64,000 bases of DNA from Thermoplasmata archaeon (GTDB lineage Archaea; Thermoplasmatota; Thermoplasmata; Thermoplasmatales; Thermoplasmataceae): the NCBI GenBank assembly GCA_021809755.1, contig JAJZJZ010000002.1:31731-95730 (forward strand), in the 5' to 3' direction. Of this stretch, positions 53,795-62,951 are shown piece after piece. The position numbers were made by a program, and so were the translations under genes. Position 1 is the first letter of the stretch; the number at the start of each line of letters is the position of its first letter. The notes beneath the pieces are model-generated. The model had not been told where the DNA came from, did no database searches, and saw only the letters and a program-made list of their open reading frames with translations.

Positions 53795-55726
53795 ATGAAT
53801 GTTAAAGTAAACTCCAGCGAGACTGGAATTATGAAGGTATCCATCGGAGAACCTTTTGAATACCTTAAGACAAATTTTGTTGGCGGCCTTGAGAATGAAA
53901 TTAAATCATTGAGTGAATTTGGCATTGAAGTTGAAATACGTGAAGTTCAGACTGAAATATCAATTCCGCTGGATCCATTAGATCACATATTGGGATTGGG
54001 AGAAAAAGCGTTTCCAGTAGAAAGAAAGAGAACAAAAAGTGTCTTATGGAATAGCGACGCATATGCGTATTCTATGTATTCGGATCCACTATATTGCTCA
54101 ATACCTTTTTTCATAAAAATATCCAATAATGGCGATTATGGTATTTTTATAAATTATCCCGGTAAGCTCATATTTGATTGTGGTATTTCAAGCTACAATA
54201 AAATAAGGATTCAAAGTTCATCTTTAGCATTGGCTTTTTATATCATAGGAGGGAAGACCCCCGAAGAGATTGTGGAAAAATATTCAAGCCTAACAGGTAA
54301 ACCATTTCTTATACCTAAATGGGCGCTGGAACACCAAATATCACGCTATTCATATTACCCGGACAATACCATCATTTCAATGCTGGAAAGATACCGAGAT
54401 GAATTAGGTGTTAATTCTGTAGGTTCTATTTATCTTGATATTGACTATATGGATCATTATAAACTGTTTACAATAGATGAAAAGAAATTCCCGGATATTA
54501 AGGCTTTTTTGAAAAGGGTTCAAGGAATGGGGGTGAAGGTAATTCCTATCATTGATCCGGGAATAAAGGCTGAACAGGGATATGATCAATTTCAGACTGG
54601 AATAGGAAGCTATGTGGAAACTGTGAAGAAGGAAATCTATACCGGTAGCGTATGGCCGGGAAAGTGCGCATTCCCTGACTTTTTTAGTGAAAAGGGAAAA
54701 TCATTCTGGAAGAAAGAAGTGGAGAAGTTCATGGAAAACGGCTTCGATGGAATATGGCTCGATATGAACGAACCTGCTGTTCAGGATGAAAAAACAGGTA
54801 CATTTCCTGAAGATCTCATACATTCTGTGAATGGTAAAGAAATGAAACACAGTGAACTTCACAATGCCTATGCGCTTGCAGAAGCTGAGGCAACATCCTC
54901 TGCTCTTGGAAAAAACAAATTCATATTAAGTAGGGCAGGCTATTCAGGAATACAAAAATACGCCGCAATATGGACTGGTGACGGCACATCATCATCTGAA
55001 AACATGGCACTTCAGATCCCAATACTCACAGGATTGAGCATATCAGGTGTTCCATATGTGGGATGTGACCTTGGAGGTTTCCTAGGATATACAACTCCAG
55101 AAATGCTGCTTAGATTCTACCAAATGGCACTTCTCTTTCCAATATACAGGAATCATAAATCGAATACTGGAAATGATCAGGAACTGTATATTTTTCCAGA
55201 CCACATAAAAGAAAAATTTAGACAAATTCTTGCCTTGCGCCATGCACTTGTTCCATTTCTGCACTGGAAAAGCGTCAAAGCAGTGGAAAGAGGAACGCCA
55301 ATTATCAGGCCACTTGCATTTAATTATCCTGAAATCGAGTCGCTGTTTACCATAAATGATGAATATATGGCTGGAAAAGAGCTTCTTCTTGCTCCAATTG
55401 TAAATGGTAACAATGAAGAACGTTATATCACACTTCCACCCGGGAAATGGTACTCATTTGAACATGCGAAAGTCTACGAAGGGAGTTCAACATTCAATTA
55501 TACTGGGGAATTGCCCCTTTTTCAGAATAAGGACACCTGTATAATTGCCGGAGAAAGGTTGTACATTTTTGGTGAAGTAAATGAAAGGGTATTTTTCAAA
55601 GGAAAGTGGATTAATGTTACCATGGATAATGATTCGGTTTACATTGATGGAAATAAAGCACAGGAAAACGAATATGTAATAATAAACAGGGGTCAAGATG
55701 TTTATTTAAAAGACCTGACTCAATAG
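53795..55726 (+). CDS. malA: Alpha-glucosidase, glycoside hydrolase family 31
   Basis: The 643-residue enzyme releases glucose from alpha-glucans and maltose. The GH31 nucleophile Asp is in FDGIWLDMNEPAVQ (WxDMNEP) and the acid/base Asp in IWTGDGTSSSENM. Upstream are the family's N-terminal beta-sandwich (DHILGLGEKAFPVERK) and the (beta/alpha)8 entry YLDIDYMDHYKLFTID. No signal peptide, so probably cytosolic, as for the MalA enzymes of acidophilic archaea. It is monocistronic, and its 3' end overlaps a convergent membrane gene by 7 bases. Confidence 0.94.
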   Translation: MNVKVNSSETGIMKVSIGEPFEYLKTNFVGGLENEIKSLSEFGIEVEIREVQTEISIPLDPLDHILGLGEKAFPVERKRTKSVLWNSDAYAYSMYSDPLYCSIPFFIKISNNGDYGIFINYPGKLIFDCGISSYNKIRIQSSSLALAFYIIGGKTPEEIVEKYSSLTGKPFLIPKWALEHQISRYSYYPDNTIISMLERYRDELGVNSVGSIYLDIDYMDHYKLFTIDEKKFPDIKAFLKRVQGMGVKVIPIIDPGIKAEQGYDQFQTGIGSYVETVKKEIYTGSVWPGKCAFPDFFSEKGKSFWKKEVEKFMENGFDGIWLDMNEPAVQDEKTGTFPEDLIHSVNGKEMKHSELHNAYALAEAEATSSALGKNKFILSRAGYSGIQKYAAIWTGDGTSSSENMALQIPILTGLSISGVPYVGCDLGGFLGYTTPEMLLRFYQMALLFPIYRNHKSNTGNDQELYIFPDHIKEKFRQILALRHALVPFLHWKSVKAVERGTPIIRPLAFNYPEIESLFTINDEYMAGKELLLAPIVNGNNEERYITLPPGKWYSFEHAKVYEGSSTFNYTGELPLFQNKDTCIIAGERLYIFGEVNERVFFKGKWINVTMDNDSVYIDGNKAQENEYVIINRGQDVYLKDLTQ

Positions 55727-56217
55727 AACTGCAATGCAACTGCAAGTATTGTGATTACTACCATGAGGAGAAGCGTGATATAAGAAAATAGATGTGAGGT
55801 CTTTCTTAATTTTCTCAACCCTTCCATATTGCCCTCCTGTGCCATTTTCATTATTCTTTTTCCATGGTACATATTGTTGGCATACATCAGAAGAACCATG
55901 GCTACCACCACAATTCCCTTTACGAAAAGTATCTGGCCACCCTCTGTGTAAAGGAGCGCGTTTATGAAATTTGGGCCAAGGTACCATGTTGCATTGTATA
56001 AGCCGGTCAATATCAAAATTATGATTGATGCATTGGTGAAAACTGCAAATCTCTTTCCGATTCTTCCCACGATCCGAGTACGCAGCTTTTCATCATCTGT
56101 TATTTTGAAGGATTCCGGATAAACTACCAACCATATGAAAAATGATCCTCCTATGAAAAAGATTGCAGTGAAAATATGTATCCACAGAATGATCAGATCA
56201 ATTAATGTATTTGACAT
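55720..56217 (-). CDS. CopD-like integral membrane protein
   Basis: The 165-residue protein has four membrane helices and the layout of CopD/DUF2269-type proteins: a His in the first helix (LIILWIHIFTAIFFIGGSFFIW), RIVGRIGKRFAVFTNASI, and a His in the last part (LRKTSHLFSYITLL). Conserved His residues within helices suggest metal or heme contact. It follows the PadR gene by 4 bases and is presumably under its control. Confidence 0.75.
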   Translation of the reverse strand: MSNTLIDLIILWIHIFTAIFFIGGSFFIWLVVYPESFKITDDEKLRTRIVGRIGKRFAVFTNASIIILILTGLYNATWYLGPNFINALLYTEGGQILFVKGIVVVAMVLLMYANNMYHGKRIMKMAQEGNMEGLRKLRKTSHLFSYITLLLMVVITILAVALQFY

Positions 56218-56221
56218 TCAA

Positions 56222-56728
56222 TCAGTCCCCATTCTGCTTATCGACACTTCTCTCCCCTTTCATTTGCTCTATGAGTTCAAGAACATCAGTTTTAAAGTGT
56301 TGAAGTCTTTCCTGCCTGTTCTTCTTGGTAAGTATGAACGCTGATTTTACTATTTCCACTATAACCTCTGATACCTGATCTATTGCCTCGTTTAATATTC
56401 TTGAATCTTCCAGATCCGCAAGAATTTCCGGGAAAATGATATCCCTGTTCATAGAGGTAGCCAGCATCTTATTCCTGATGTTTTCTCTGAACTCTCTGAG
56501 GTTTTTCACATAGCTTTTTCCCTTGTCAGTAAGGAAGTAAACCTTTGATTTGCCTTCCTTTTCATGGCGAACCAAATCTTCTGCTTCCAGTGCTTTCAAA
56601 AGAGGTCTTATTGTTCCACCGGAAACGGAAGTTCCATCCCACTTGATCCTTCTGGATAGCTCATAGCCATTCATTGGTTTAAGTGAAAGGATGAAAAGTG
56701 TGCTATCAAAATATTCGCCATAACTCAT
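56222..56728 (-). CDS. PadR-family transcription regulator
   Basis: The protein has the PadR winged helix: FDSTLFILSLKPMNGYELSRRI, GGTIRPLLKALEAEDLVRHEKEGKSKVYFLTDKGK, then an extended helical dimerisation region. The ORF track starts at 56848, but the first 40 residues there are hydrophobic nonsense; ATG 56728 (MSYGEYFDS) fits PadR N-termini, giving 168 residues. A perfect inverted repeat abuts this start. The CopD-like gene is 4 bases downstream. Confidence 0.88.
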   Translation of the reverse strand: MSYGEYFDSTLFILSLKPMNGYELSRRIKWDGTSVSGGTIRPLLKALEAEDLVRHEKEGKSKVYFLTDKGKSYVKNLREFRENIRNKMLATSMNRDIIFPEILADLEDSRILNEAIDQVSEVIVEIVKSAFILTKKNRQERLQHFKTDVLELIEQMKGERSVDKQNGD

Positions 56729-56729
56729 A

Positions 56730-56743
56730 TATCGATTTCGATA
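56730..56743. promoter_or_regulatory. Inverted repeat abutting the PadR start
   Basis: TATCGA-TT-TCGATA is a perfect 14-base palindrome ending 1 base before the PadR ATG (minus strand). It is a strong candidate for autoregulatory binding. Confidence 0.55.
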
Positions 56744-57423
56744 ATAGTTTAAGAACATATAAACCATGGTTTTTTCCCCGCGATATATAAAAACAAAAAA
56801 AACAGGAACTGTAAAAGCAATCTGTTCAAGCGCATAATGTTGAAGCAAGGAACTAAAAAAATAGATAAACGAAGAAGGATAAATGGAATATTATCGTGAT
56901 TATTTGTTCAATTACGCGAATTCAAGCAATTTTTCAAGCGTGTTAACAACATATGAATTTTCCGGTAGTGGGTTCACAAGATATGATAATTCCGAGGACC
57001 ACTTCATTAAGTTCAAAGCTTCTCTGATCTTTTCTCTAAAACGATTCGTATTGAATTGTGCAAAGCCGCATCAAAAGCTTCCTTCACATAAGAAAACGCT
57101 GGTTTATTCAGGTAAAGTGAGTCAAGAATTCCCTTTTCTATTGAGGCAATGTAAAAGTTTTGAATTTTCTCAAATCCAAAAAATCTTTAACTGTCAACTG
57201 TTCTGAATTCTATTCCGTTGTCTCCAAGATTAATCTCCCTGTGTCTCTTCAAGGATATAACACTGTATGTGTTTATGATCTGCTCAATGACAGAATAATA
57301 TTAAAATGCTGCAAACAGGCTAATATATGATGGAATGTAAACGCCCATTCAAATTTACCCATTTTCGCCCATTGAAAAGTATCCAGAAAAGGCAATTGAA
57401 TATTTACCACTCCATACATTTTC

Positions 57424-58638
57424 ATGCTGGAGATTGTAAATGCGCTAAAAGCGGAGGATTGGCATATGATTAAATCAATGAAAGAACAGGGAATGAGCAT
57501 AAGTGAGATAGCAAGGAGAACTGGTGCAAGCAGGAAAACTGTTAGGAAATACATCGCAATGGAAAAACCTGCGAAATACAGCAGAGGGGGGAGACAGTCC
57601 GTCATTGCCCCTTACACCGATTATGTAAGGAGTAGGATTGACAAATATAACCTCTCTGCTGTCAGGATATATGAAGAGATCAGGGAAAAAGGTTATCCTG
57701 GGTCATACACAACTGTCAAGAGGCTATGCAGGGAACTGCGCAAGGACCGCAGGATACAGGCTGTATACAGGTATGAGACTGAACCTGGAAAACAGTCCCA
57801 GGTCGATTTCGGTGAATTCGGTCACATTGAAATTGATGGAAAGCAAAGAAAACTCTACGCCTTCTCCATGATACTTGGATATTCCAGGATGAGGTATGTG
57901 AAATTCACCACTGACATCTCAACAGAGAATGTCATTAAGATACACCTCAATGCATTTTCATTCTATGGTGGATTCACTGACACGATACTATACGACAACA
58001 TGAAGCAGATCGTCATAGACCGGAAGATAAAGGCATCTGAATCGACATTCAACCAGAAGTTCCTAGATTTTGCAGAGTACTATGGCATAGTCATAAGGTT
58101 ATGCTATCCCTACAGGCCTGAAACAAAGGGGAAGATTTAGAATACAATCAAATATCTGAGGTACAATTTCTTCAATGGAAGGACTTTCACCGATCTCAAT
58201 GATGTAAACATACAGTGCGCAGGGTGGCTGAATAAGGTAAACTCACAGGTACATGGAACAACACATGAAATACCCTTGGAAAGGCTGAAGAAAGAATCAC
58301 TCAATCCGGTATCTGCAGTACCGGCATACATGACAAGGAAGGAGGAGATCCGCAAGGTCTCAAGGGATTGTTATATATCATACAAGGGAAACAGGTATTC
58401 CGTCCCTTGGAAATATTCGGGAAGAGAATGCAGAATAGTTGAGGAATCTTCCATTCTAAAGATAGAGATCGATTCCAGTATTGTTGCCGAACATGGAATT
58501 CTCACAGGAACAGGAAGGACGTCAAGGAAGAAGGAACATTTTGAAGGATTGCTTAAGGCCATAAGGGAAGAGAATTCCGCCATATATGAGCAGAAAGTGG
58601 AAGAGAGGAACCTGAAGACATATGACGGGGTGATCTGA
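57424..58638 (+). pseudogene. istA: istA with a stop codon at the catalytic Glu
   Basis: The reading frame is continuous from ATG 57424 to the TGA at 58638 except for one TAG at 58138-58140. In copy 1 the same place reads KGKVERNIGYLR; here it is KGKI, stop, NTIKYLR, so the stop falls exactly where the third DDE residue belongs. The first two catalytic Asp residues (QVDFGEFG, ILYDNMKQIV) remain. The ORF track splits this gene into 57424-58140 and 58276-58638. The truncated product should be inactive. Confidence 0.92.
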
Positions 58639-59396
58639 TGGATTCATATGAAAGAGTTCATGAGTATCTTTCAAAACTTGGTCTCACAAGAATGGAAAGC
58701 ATCATTGATTCATACCTTGAAGCATCCCATGACAGAGCGGTAATGGACATACTGGATCACCTTCTTTCAGAAGAGCTGAAACATAAGGTCTCAAAGAAGA
58801 CAGAGAACATGCTTAACTGGTCCGGTTTTCCCTTCAGGAAGACGCTGGATGATTTCGATTTCTCATTTCAACCATCCATTGACAGATCTGTCATTGATGA
58901 ACTCATGACCATGAGATATTTACACAACACCGAGAATGTTGTTTTTCTTGGTCCGCCGGGTGTGGGGAAGACACATCTGTCAGTAGCACTGGGAATGAGG
59001 GCAATCATGTCGGATATCCCGGTTTATTATACATCTGCAATGAAACTTATCCAGACACTTAAGAGAGACTATGATCTCAAGAGGCTGGAATACAGGATAA
59101 AGACATATTCAAGGTTCAGGCTCATGATAGTGGACGAGATCGGTTACCTTCCCCTGACCAGAAAGGAATCGAACCTGTTCTTCCAGTTTGTTTCATCAAG
59201 ATATGAGAAGCGTTCCACCATATACACATCCAACAAGTCATTCTCAGAGTGGGGTGAGATATTAGGGGATCAGGTCATTGCGGCAACTGTCCTTGACAGG
59301 ATACTGCACCACTGTGTGGTGGTGAATATAAGGGGAGAATCCTATAGGCTGAAGGACAGAAGAAAGAGTTCTTTACCAACAATGAAAAAGGAGTGA
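58638..59396 (+). CDS. istB: IS21 helper ATPase IstB, copy 2
   Basis: The 252-residue AAA+ ATPase has Walker A GPPGVGKTHLSVALG and Walker B LMIVDEIGYLPLTRKESNLFF, both intact. The ATG overlaps the istA TGA by one base. It differs from copy 1 mainly in residues 10-50 and in the C-terminal 20 residues. Without a working IstA in the same element it could act only in trans. Confidence 0.93.
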   Translation: MDSYERVHEYLSKLGLTRMESIIDSYLEASHDRAVMDILDHLLSEELKHKVSKKTENMLNWSGFPFRKTLDDFDFSFQPSIDRSVIDELMTMRYLHNTENVVFLGPPGVGKTHLSVALGMRAIMSDIPVYYTSAMKLIQTLKRDYDLKRLEYRIKTYSRFRLMIVDEIGYLPLTRKESNLFFQFVSSRYEKRSTIYTSNKSFSEWGEILGDQVIAATVLDRILHHCVVVNIRGESYRLKDRRKSSLPTMKKE

Positions 59397-59707
59397 TAAA
59401 ATGAAGACAAGTATAAATACAACTGGGGAATTTTACTTGGCCGATTTTGGGTATTTTTCAATGAGCGTTTACATGGAAAAACAACTTGATAAGCAATTTC
59501 ATAGAGGTTAACCACCTTTGATGAATCGATAAAATAAAGTCCACGTTCAATTCTCTTTACTTTCCTGTTTGAAGATAATATCTTTGAAACATATTCTTTT
59601 GGTTTTTTCATCAGGATGACTGTATCGTTTATGGTGAATACATTCTTGCCATGCAACTGTAACTCTTCAAGTATATCCTGAACTTTATTATATACTGTTA
59701 ATGGCAA

Positions 59708-60069
59708 TCGTTAGATCCATTGATAAAGTTAGTATAACATAATACCCACAAATCTGGTGCTACTGTTACAAATGACTGAAACTTAATATGACATAAGCTA
59801 ATTTTCCGTTGAAACTTAAAAATATTGAATGGGATGAATATATTTAAAGGAAATCAAGTATGGAGATCACGTTTGGGAGGAGAAGAAGGCGTTGTATCTG
59901 AACATGAGAACGGGAACTGTGAAAAAAATTGCAGAAAATAGGCTGTGGAAAGATTTTTAAAAAAGACAGCAATCTTCTAGTCATGAAATATTTTAGAGTT
60001 CAGAATTATAATTGGTATACCTTCAACATGAATAAAATATGAAAGGTTCTAAGCTATACAAATACAAAA
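59708..60069. other. 362-base intergenic region, no feature recognised
   Basis: Upstream of the AbiEi pseudogene and downstream of the DUF6232-like gene. AT-rich, with a small purine-rich patch (GGAGAAGAAGGCG near 59879). No RNA gene or IS end was found. Confidence 0.45.
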
Positions 60070-60459
60070 TTATTTAGAGGAAAACTCTACCTTTCCTGCT
60101 ATTGAAATTATTTTATCTATTACTGGTCTTCTCTCCCTTGAATAGCGTAATCCTATATTTCTATTGTCACCAAGTGAAATAGTAGCATAATTGATGAAGT
60201 ATTTAAATAATATCTTCGTAAATAAAAGCGTAAAACTTATTGTATAAATTGCTAAAAGTGGGAGAAAGTACGTGGCTATGTAAATCTGCTTCAAAGATTC
60301 AAACATAAGAGTGGAAAGCAAAATATATACAAATATCAGAAAAATAAGGTATGTGTTACCTCTATATTTATTTAGTTCTTTTAGAGTAACTTTTATGTTA
60401 TCTGCTACGTAAGCTTTACCTTGGATAATAACCTTATTTTCTGATATTTCGACTTCCAT
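60070..60459 (-). CDS. DUF6232-like small membrane protein
   Basis: N-terminal strands (MEVEISENKVIIQGKAYVADN) lead into two membrane helices (about residues 38-58 and 62-90) and a basic tail. The ORF track starts at 60480, but AAGGTGG followed by five As precedes ATG 60459 at good ribosome-site spacing, and MEVEIS is the better N-terminus. The ribosome site overlaps the stop of the upstream 235-residue gene, so the two are translated together. Its layout matches that of the protein at 25749-26141. Confidence 0.72.
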   Translation of the reverse strand: MEVEISENKVIIQGKAYVADNIKVTLKELNKYRGNTYLIFLIFVYILLSTLMFESLKQIYIATYFLPLLAIYTISFTLLFTKILFKYFINYATISLGDNRNIGLRYSRERRPVIDKIISIAGKVEFSSK

Positions 60460-60469
60460 TTTTTCCACC

Positions 60470-61177
60470 TTATGCTGCACCCAATGCCCCTAAATAGGCA
60501 GCCCCTAAACCCGCTAACGTACTAAGCACTGCGGCACCCAGAGTTATTGACACCCCTGCTTCGGCAGCAGCGTCACTAGCAGCAACCAATGCACTAGCGC
60601 CAGTGTAAAGACCAACCAAAAACCCTGCAACCCAAGCAACTGCTGTTGAACCTACCAAAGCTTGGTGACCAACAGATGCATTGACAAGATCAGCGATTCC
60701 TGTGATTATCCAGCCCATTCCTGTTGCATACATTGCGTTAATCATGGACTGTATAGCATTTCCGTGAGATGGACTCCAGAAAGCGTAGTAGTAATAGACA
60801 TATGCTGATGATGAGCTAATCGAAGAACCAGATTCGAAATAGCTCGTGGCGGTTCCAACCTCGTTCAGCATCAAAGAACCTCCAAATGCCGCATAAAATC
60901 CAAAAAATAGCATTGTTACCAGCAACACACCAATAATCATGCCTATTCGCTTTCGGTTCATTTTCTTGCGTTTGACATCTACTGATCCATCAGTTCCTTG
61001 TGAAATAAGGTAAACGCAATTATCTTCTTGCCTTTTATTTAAGATATTGCTAATACCATATTTCTCCATACCTATGACAAAACTTGTCTCTGTCATATTA
61101 CTCTTTAGTTTATTATAATATATAATACTTTCATTTTGCATAACAGTCAAATCATGGCTGATACAACCATTCTGCAT
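60470..61177 (-). CDS. Hypothetical protein with Gly/Ala-rich hydrophobic C-terminal half
   Basis: Residues 1-70 are soluble; a membrane helix follows (IGMIIGVLLVTMLFFGFYAAF), then a Ser/Tyr-rich stretch (SGSSISSSSAYVYYYYAFW), and finally about 90 residues of small hydrophobic helices (VAWVAGFLVGLYTGASALVA, GVSITLGAAVLSTLAGLGAA). No family is recognised. It is upstream of, and coupled to, the DUF6232-like gene and divergent from an RDD-SpoIIM gene. Start uncertain; several ATGs lie within the first 40 codons. Confidence 0.65.
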   Translation of the reverse strand: MQNGCISHDLTVMQNESIIYYNKLKSNMTETSFVIGMEKYGISNILNKRQEDNCVYLISQGTDGSVDVKRKKMNRKRIGMIIGVLLVTMLFFGFYAAFGGSLMLNEVGTATSYFESGSSISSSSAYVYYYYAFWSPSHGNAIQSMINAMYATGMGWIITGIADLVNASVGHQALVGSTAVAWVAGFLVGLYTGASALVAASDAAAEAGVSITLGAAVLSTLAGLGAAYLGALGAA

Positions 61178-61285
61178 TACGTTTTATTGGAAATGAGAAA
61201 CGAATAAAGATCAGTTGAAAAATAATTCTCATGTGGGGCTTATAGGAAAAGTCTTTTATGTATTCAAAAATTAAGAAGCCATCTG

Positions 61286-62713
61286 GTGAACTTTCATTTG
61301 GTATCTCAAGAAAAGAAATTGATACTATATTATGAACCTTCCGATTATTTTTCGAGGTTTCTATCCTATATTGTGGATTTGTTTTTCATAATGTCAATAG
61401 TCACATTGGTTGAAGTATATTTTTTTAACGAACCTCCCATTATCTATCAATTTCCATATTATTATTTGTACACGCATAATTCTATACAAAGACTATTGCT
61501 AAACAACAATGGTCTAGATTTTCTTCTCCTTTTTCTTTTGATTAATTTTTTTTATTATCTTTTTACTTATTTCTTAGGTTACACCATTGGTGGAATTCTT
61601 CTAAACATGAGGGTAAAATACTTCGAAAAAACTAAAGTCAGTATGGTGAAATTAAATTCGAAGTTAAGTCCTTTAGAGAAGTTAGAGAAAGCAATGGTTA
61701 AATCCATTTCAATGACAATACCATTTATGCCCATAATCGATAACATTCTATCGAAAAATGGAGTAAAATATACAGATAGACTCATCCAATCCATAACAGT
61801 GATCCCTGTATATATGAAACCAATGAATGGCTTAAGTGGTTTGGGTAAAAATAAGATGGTTGCAAAAGTCAAAAGTAGACTTATCACTTATAACGAATTT
61901 ATAGAATATCATAAAATTGACACTAAAAAGGATAGGAGTAACATAAAGAATAGAATCGCCAGAATGAATACAAATGAAAAAATATCTATGGACCCCGCAC
62001 ACTCTAGAAGAGTTTATGACATACTTAAAATGAAGATATTTTATCTTACTGGATTTCCTAAAATTAATTTAAACAATGAAACCCCAGAACAAAATGGCAT
62101 ATACAAAGTTATTAGGAGGCAATATTTTTCAATCTTCTATATAGGTCTGCTTACCTATTTTATTCCATTTATAACAGCAATATTGGTTGGGATACACACA
62201 ACAAACGTTTCAACATTCCCCACACCTTTGCCCTTGGCGACAAACAAGTATTCTCCAGCCAATGGGTATGCTGGTCTTCAGCAAAGTTTGTTTAATAACA
62301 ACATTGAAATTGACCTAAAATTTTTTATTTTAGGTGGAATCTCAATGTTTTTCCTTTCGTACCTCGGTATATATTCATCAGTTTATATACCAAATCTCAT
62401 CATAGCAAGCTCCTTACATTCACAATATTGGTATTATTTGATTTTCGCTGTTGTTCCTCAAGCAATCCCAGAAGCGCTCGGTTACGTCTTTGGAATCAGT
62501 GCAGGCCTTTATTTATCTAAAATTCTCGTAGATTCTTTTATTTCATATGTAAGAGGTGTTGAATCAGGTACTTTCTTGGGATTAATTTATGAAAATCTAG
62601 AACAGTTTTTTATATATTTTGCAATATCATTTTTTCTAATTCTTTTCGCTTCTTATATTGAAGCATATGTCACATCATATCTTCTCAATCATTTATATTT
62701 CGTAAGGTCTTAG
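61286..62713 (+). CDS. RDD domain-SpoIIM (DUF95) fusion membrane protein
   Basis: The 475-residue protein joins an N-terminal RDD domain (FSRFLSYIVDLFFIMSIV near residue 20, then FLGYTIGGILLNMRVKYFEK) to a C-terminal SpoIIM/DUF95 domain (LFNNNIEIDLKFFILGGISM, then YYLIFAVVPQAIPEALGYVFGISAGLYL, with the family's Pro-x-x-x-Pro-Glu turn). RDD and SpoIIM genes are often neighbours in prokaryotes, but a fusion is less usual. SpoIIM-type proteins also accompany circular bacteriocin genes. It begins in the track at 61286 (TTG); the divergent Gly/Ala-rich gene shares its upstream region. Confidence 0.78.
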   Translation: MNFHLVSQEKKLILYYEPSDYFSRFLSYIVDLFFIMSIVTLVEVYFFNEPPIIYQFPYYYLYTHNSIQRLLLNNNGLDFLLLFLLINFFYYLFTYFLGYTIGGILLNMRVKYFEKTKVSMVKLNSKLSPLEKLEKAMVKSISMTIPFMPIIDNILSKNGVKYTDRLIQSITVIPVYMKPMNGLSGLGKNKMVAKVKSRLITYNEFIEYHKIDTKKDRSNIKNRIARMNTNEKISMDPAHSRRVYDILKMKIFYLTGFPKINLNNETPEQNGIYKVIRRQYFSIFYIGLLTYFIPFITAILVGIHTTNVSTFPTPLPLATNKYSPANGYAGLQQSLFNNNIEIDLKFFILGGISMFFLSYLGIYSSVYIPNLIIASSLHSQYWYYLIFAVVPQAIPEALGYVFGISAGLYLSKILVDSFISYVRGVESGTFLGLIYENLEQFFIYFAISFFLILFASYIEAYVTSYLLNHLYFVRS

Positions 62714-62896
62714 AAGGCAGTGTAGGAGGCCACTCTTAGTTTCCACTATGACTTTGGAATCTCCCAACCTTTTTGATGCGATTACAGTTTCTCTAGTTTC
62801 AAAGAACAAATCGTCCCCTCTCTTCAGGGTCACATCATTTCTCGCAAAGCCACTGTTCGGTATAATTCTTTCATAGTAGTGAATAATAAAATACAT
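62693..62896 (-). CDS. Small protein of 67 residues, family unknown
   Basis: The ORF encodes IIPNSGFARNDVTLKRGDDL and then VIASKRLGDSKVIVETKSGL, alternating strands typical of a small beta-barrel or SH3-like fold. Codon use is reasonable and ATATATG-type sequence about 20-30 bases before the ATG could be a TATA box. It overlaps the 3' end of the RDD-SpoIIM gene by 21 bases, convergently. It could still be a chance ORF. Confidence 0.5.
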   Translation of the reverse strand: MYFIIHYYERIIPNSGFARNDVTLKRGDDLFFETRETVIASKRLGDSKVIVETKSGLLHCLLRPYEI

Positions 62897-62951
62897 TTTT
62901 TAATGTTAACATATATCACGGAATATATATATGGTTTAGTTCAGACCTTGA

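Larger units (their letters stand above)
57336..59473 (+). mobile_element. IS21-family insertion sequence, copy 2 (dead)
   Basis: Ends are TGTAAACGCCCATT and the inverted AATGAGCGTTTACA, with internal GCCCATTGAAAAGTATCC-like repeats. A 5-base duplication TGGAA flanks it (57331-57335 and 59474-59478). It carries istA with an internal stop and an intact-looking istB. It is clearly a different subtype from copy 1 at the DNA level. Length 2138 bases. It inserted into an AbiEi-type gene. Confidence 0.92.
56913..59707 (-). pseudogene. AbiEi antitoxin pseudogene split by IS21 copy 2
   Basis: On the minus strand the right piece (59707 to about 59474) encodes NDTVILMKKPKEYVSKILSS, the wing IERGLYFIDS and NLYEIAYQVV. 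Excising the IS and one TGGAA copy continues it as FPSYISLFAAF, matching the AbiEi block SPSYISLISAF at 10.9 kb. A stop and frameshift follow; the next frame gives IEQIINTYSVISLKRHREIN, a TAA, then RFFGFEKIQNFYIASIEKGI and LDSLYL, matching RIFGFERSDLGMIATIEKAI; a last frameshift leads to a tail ending at 56913. No toxin gene remains beside it. Confidence 0.88.

Noticed and set aside
56883-57206. 107-codon plus-strand ORF
   Set aside because: It lies antisense to the AbiEi pseudogene whose minus-strand frames match a real family, so it is a shadow.
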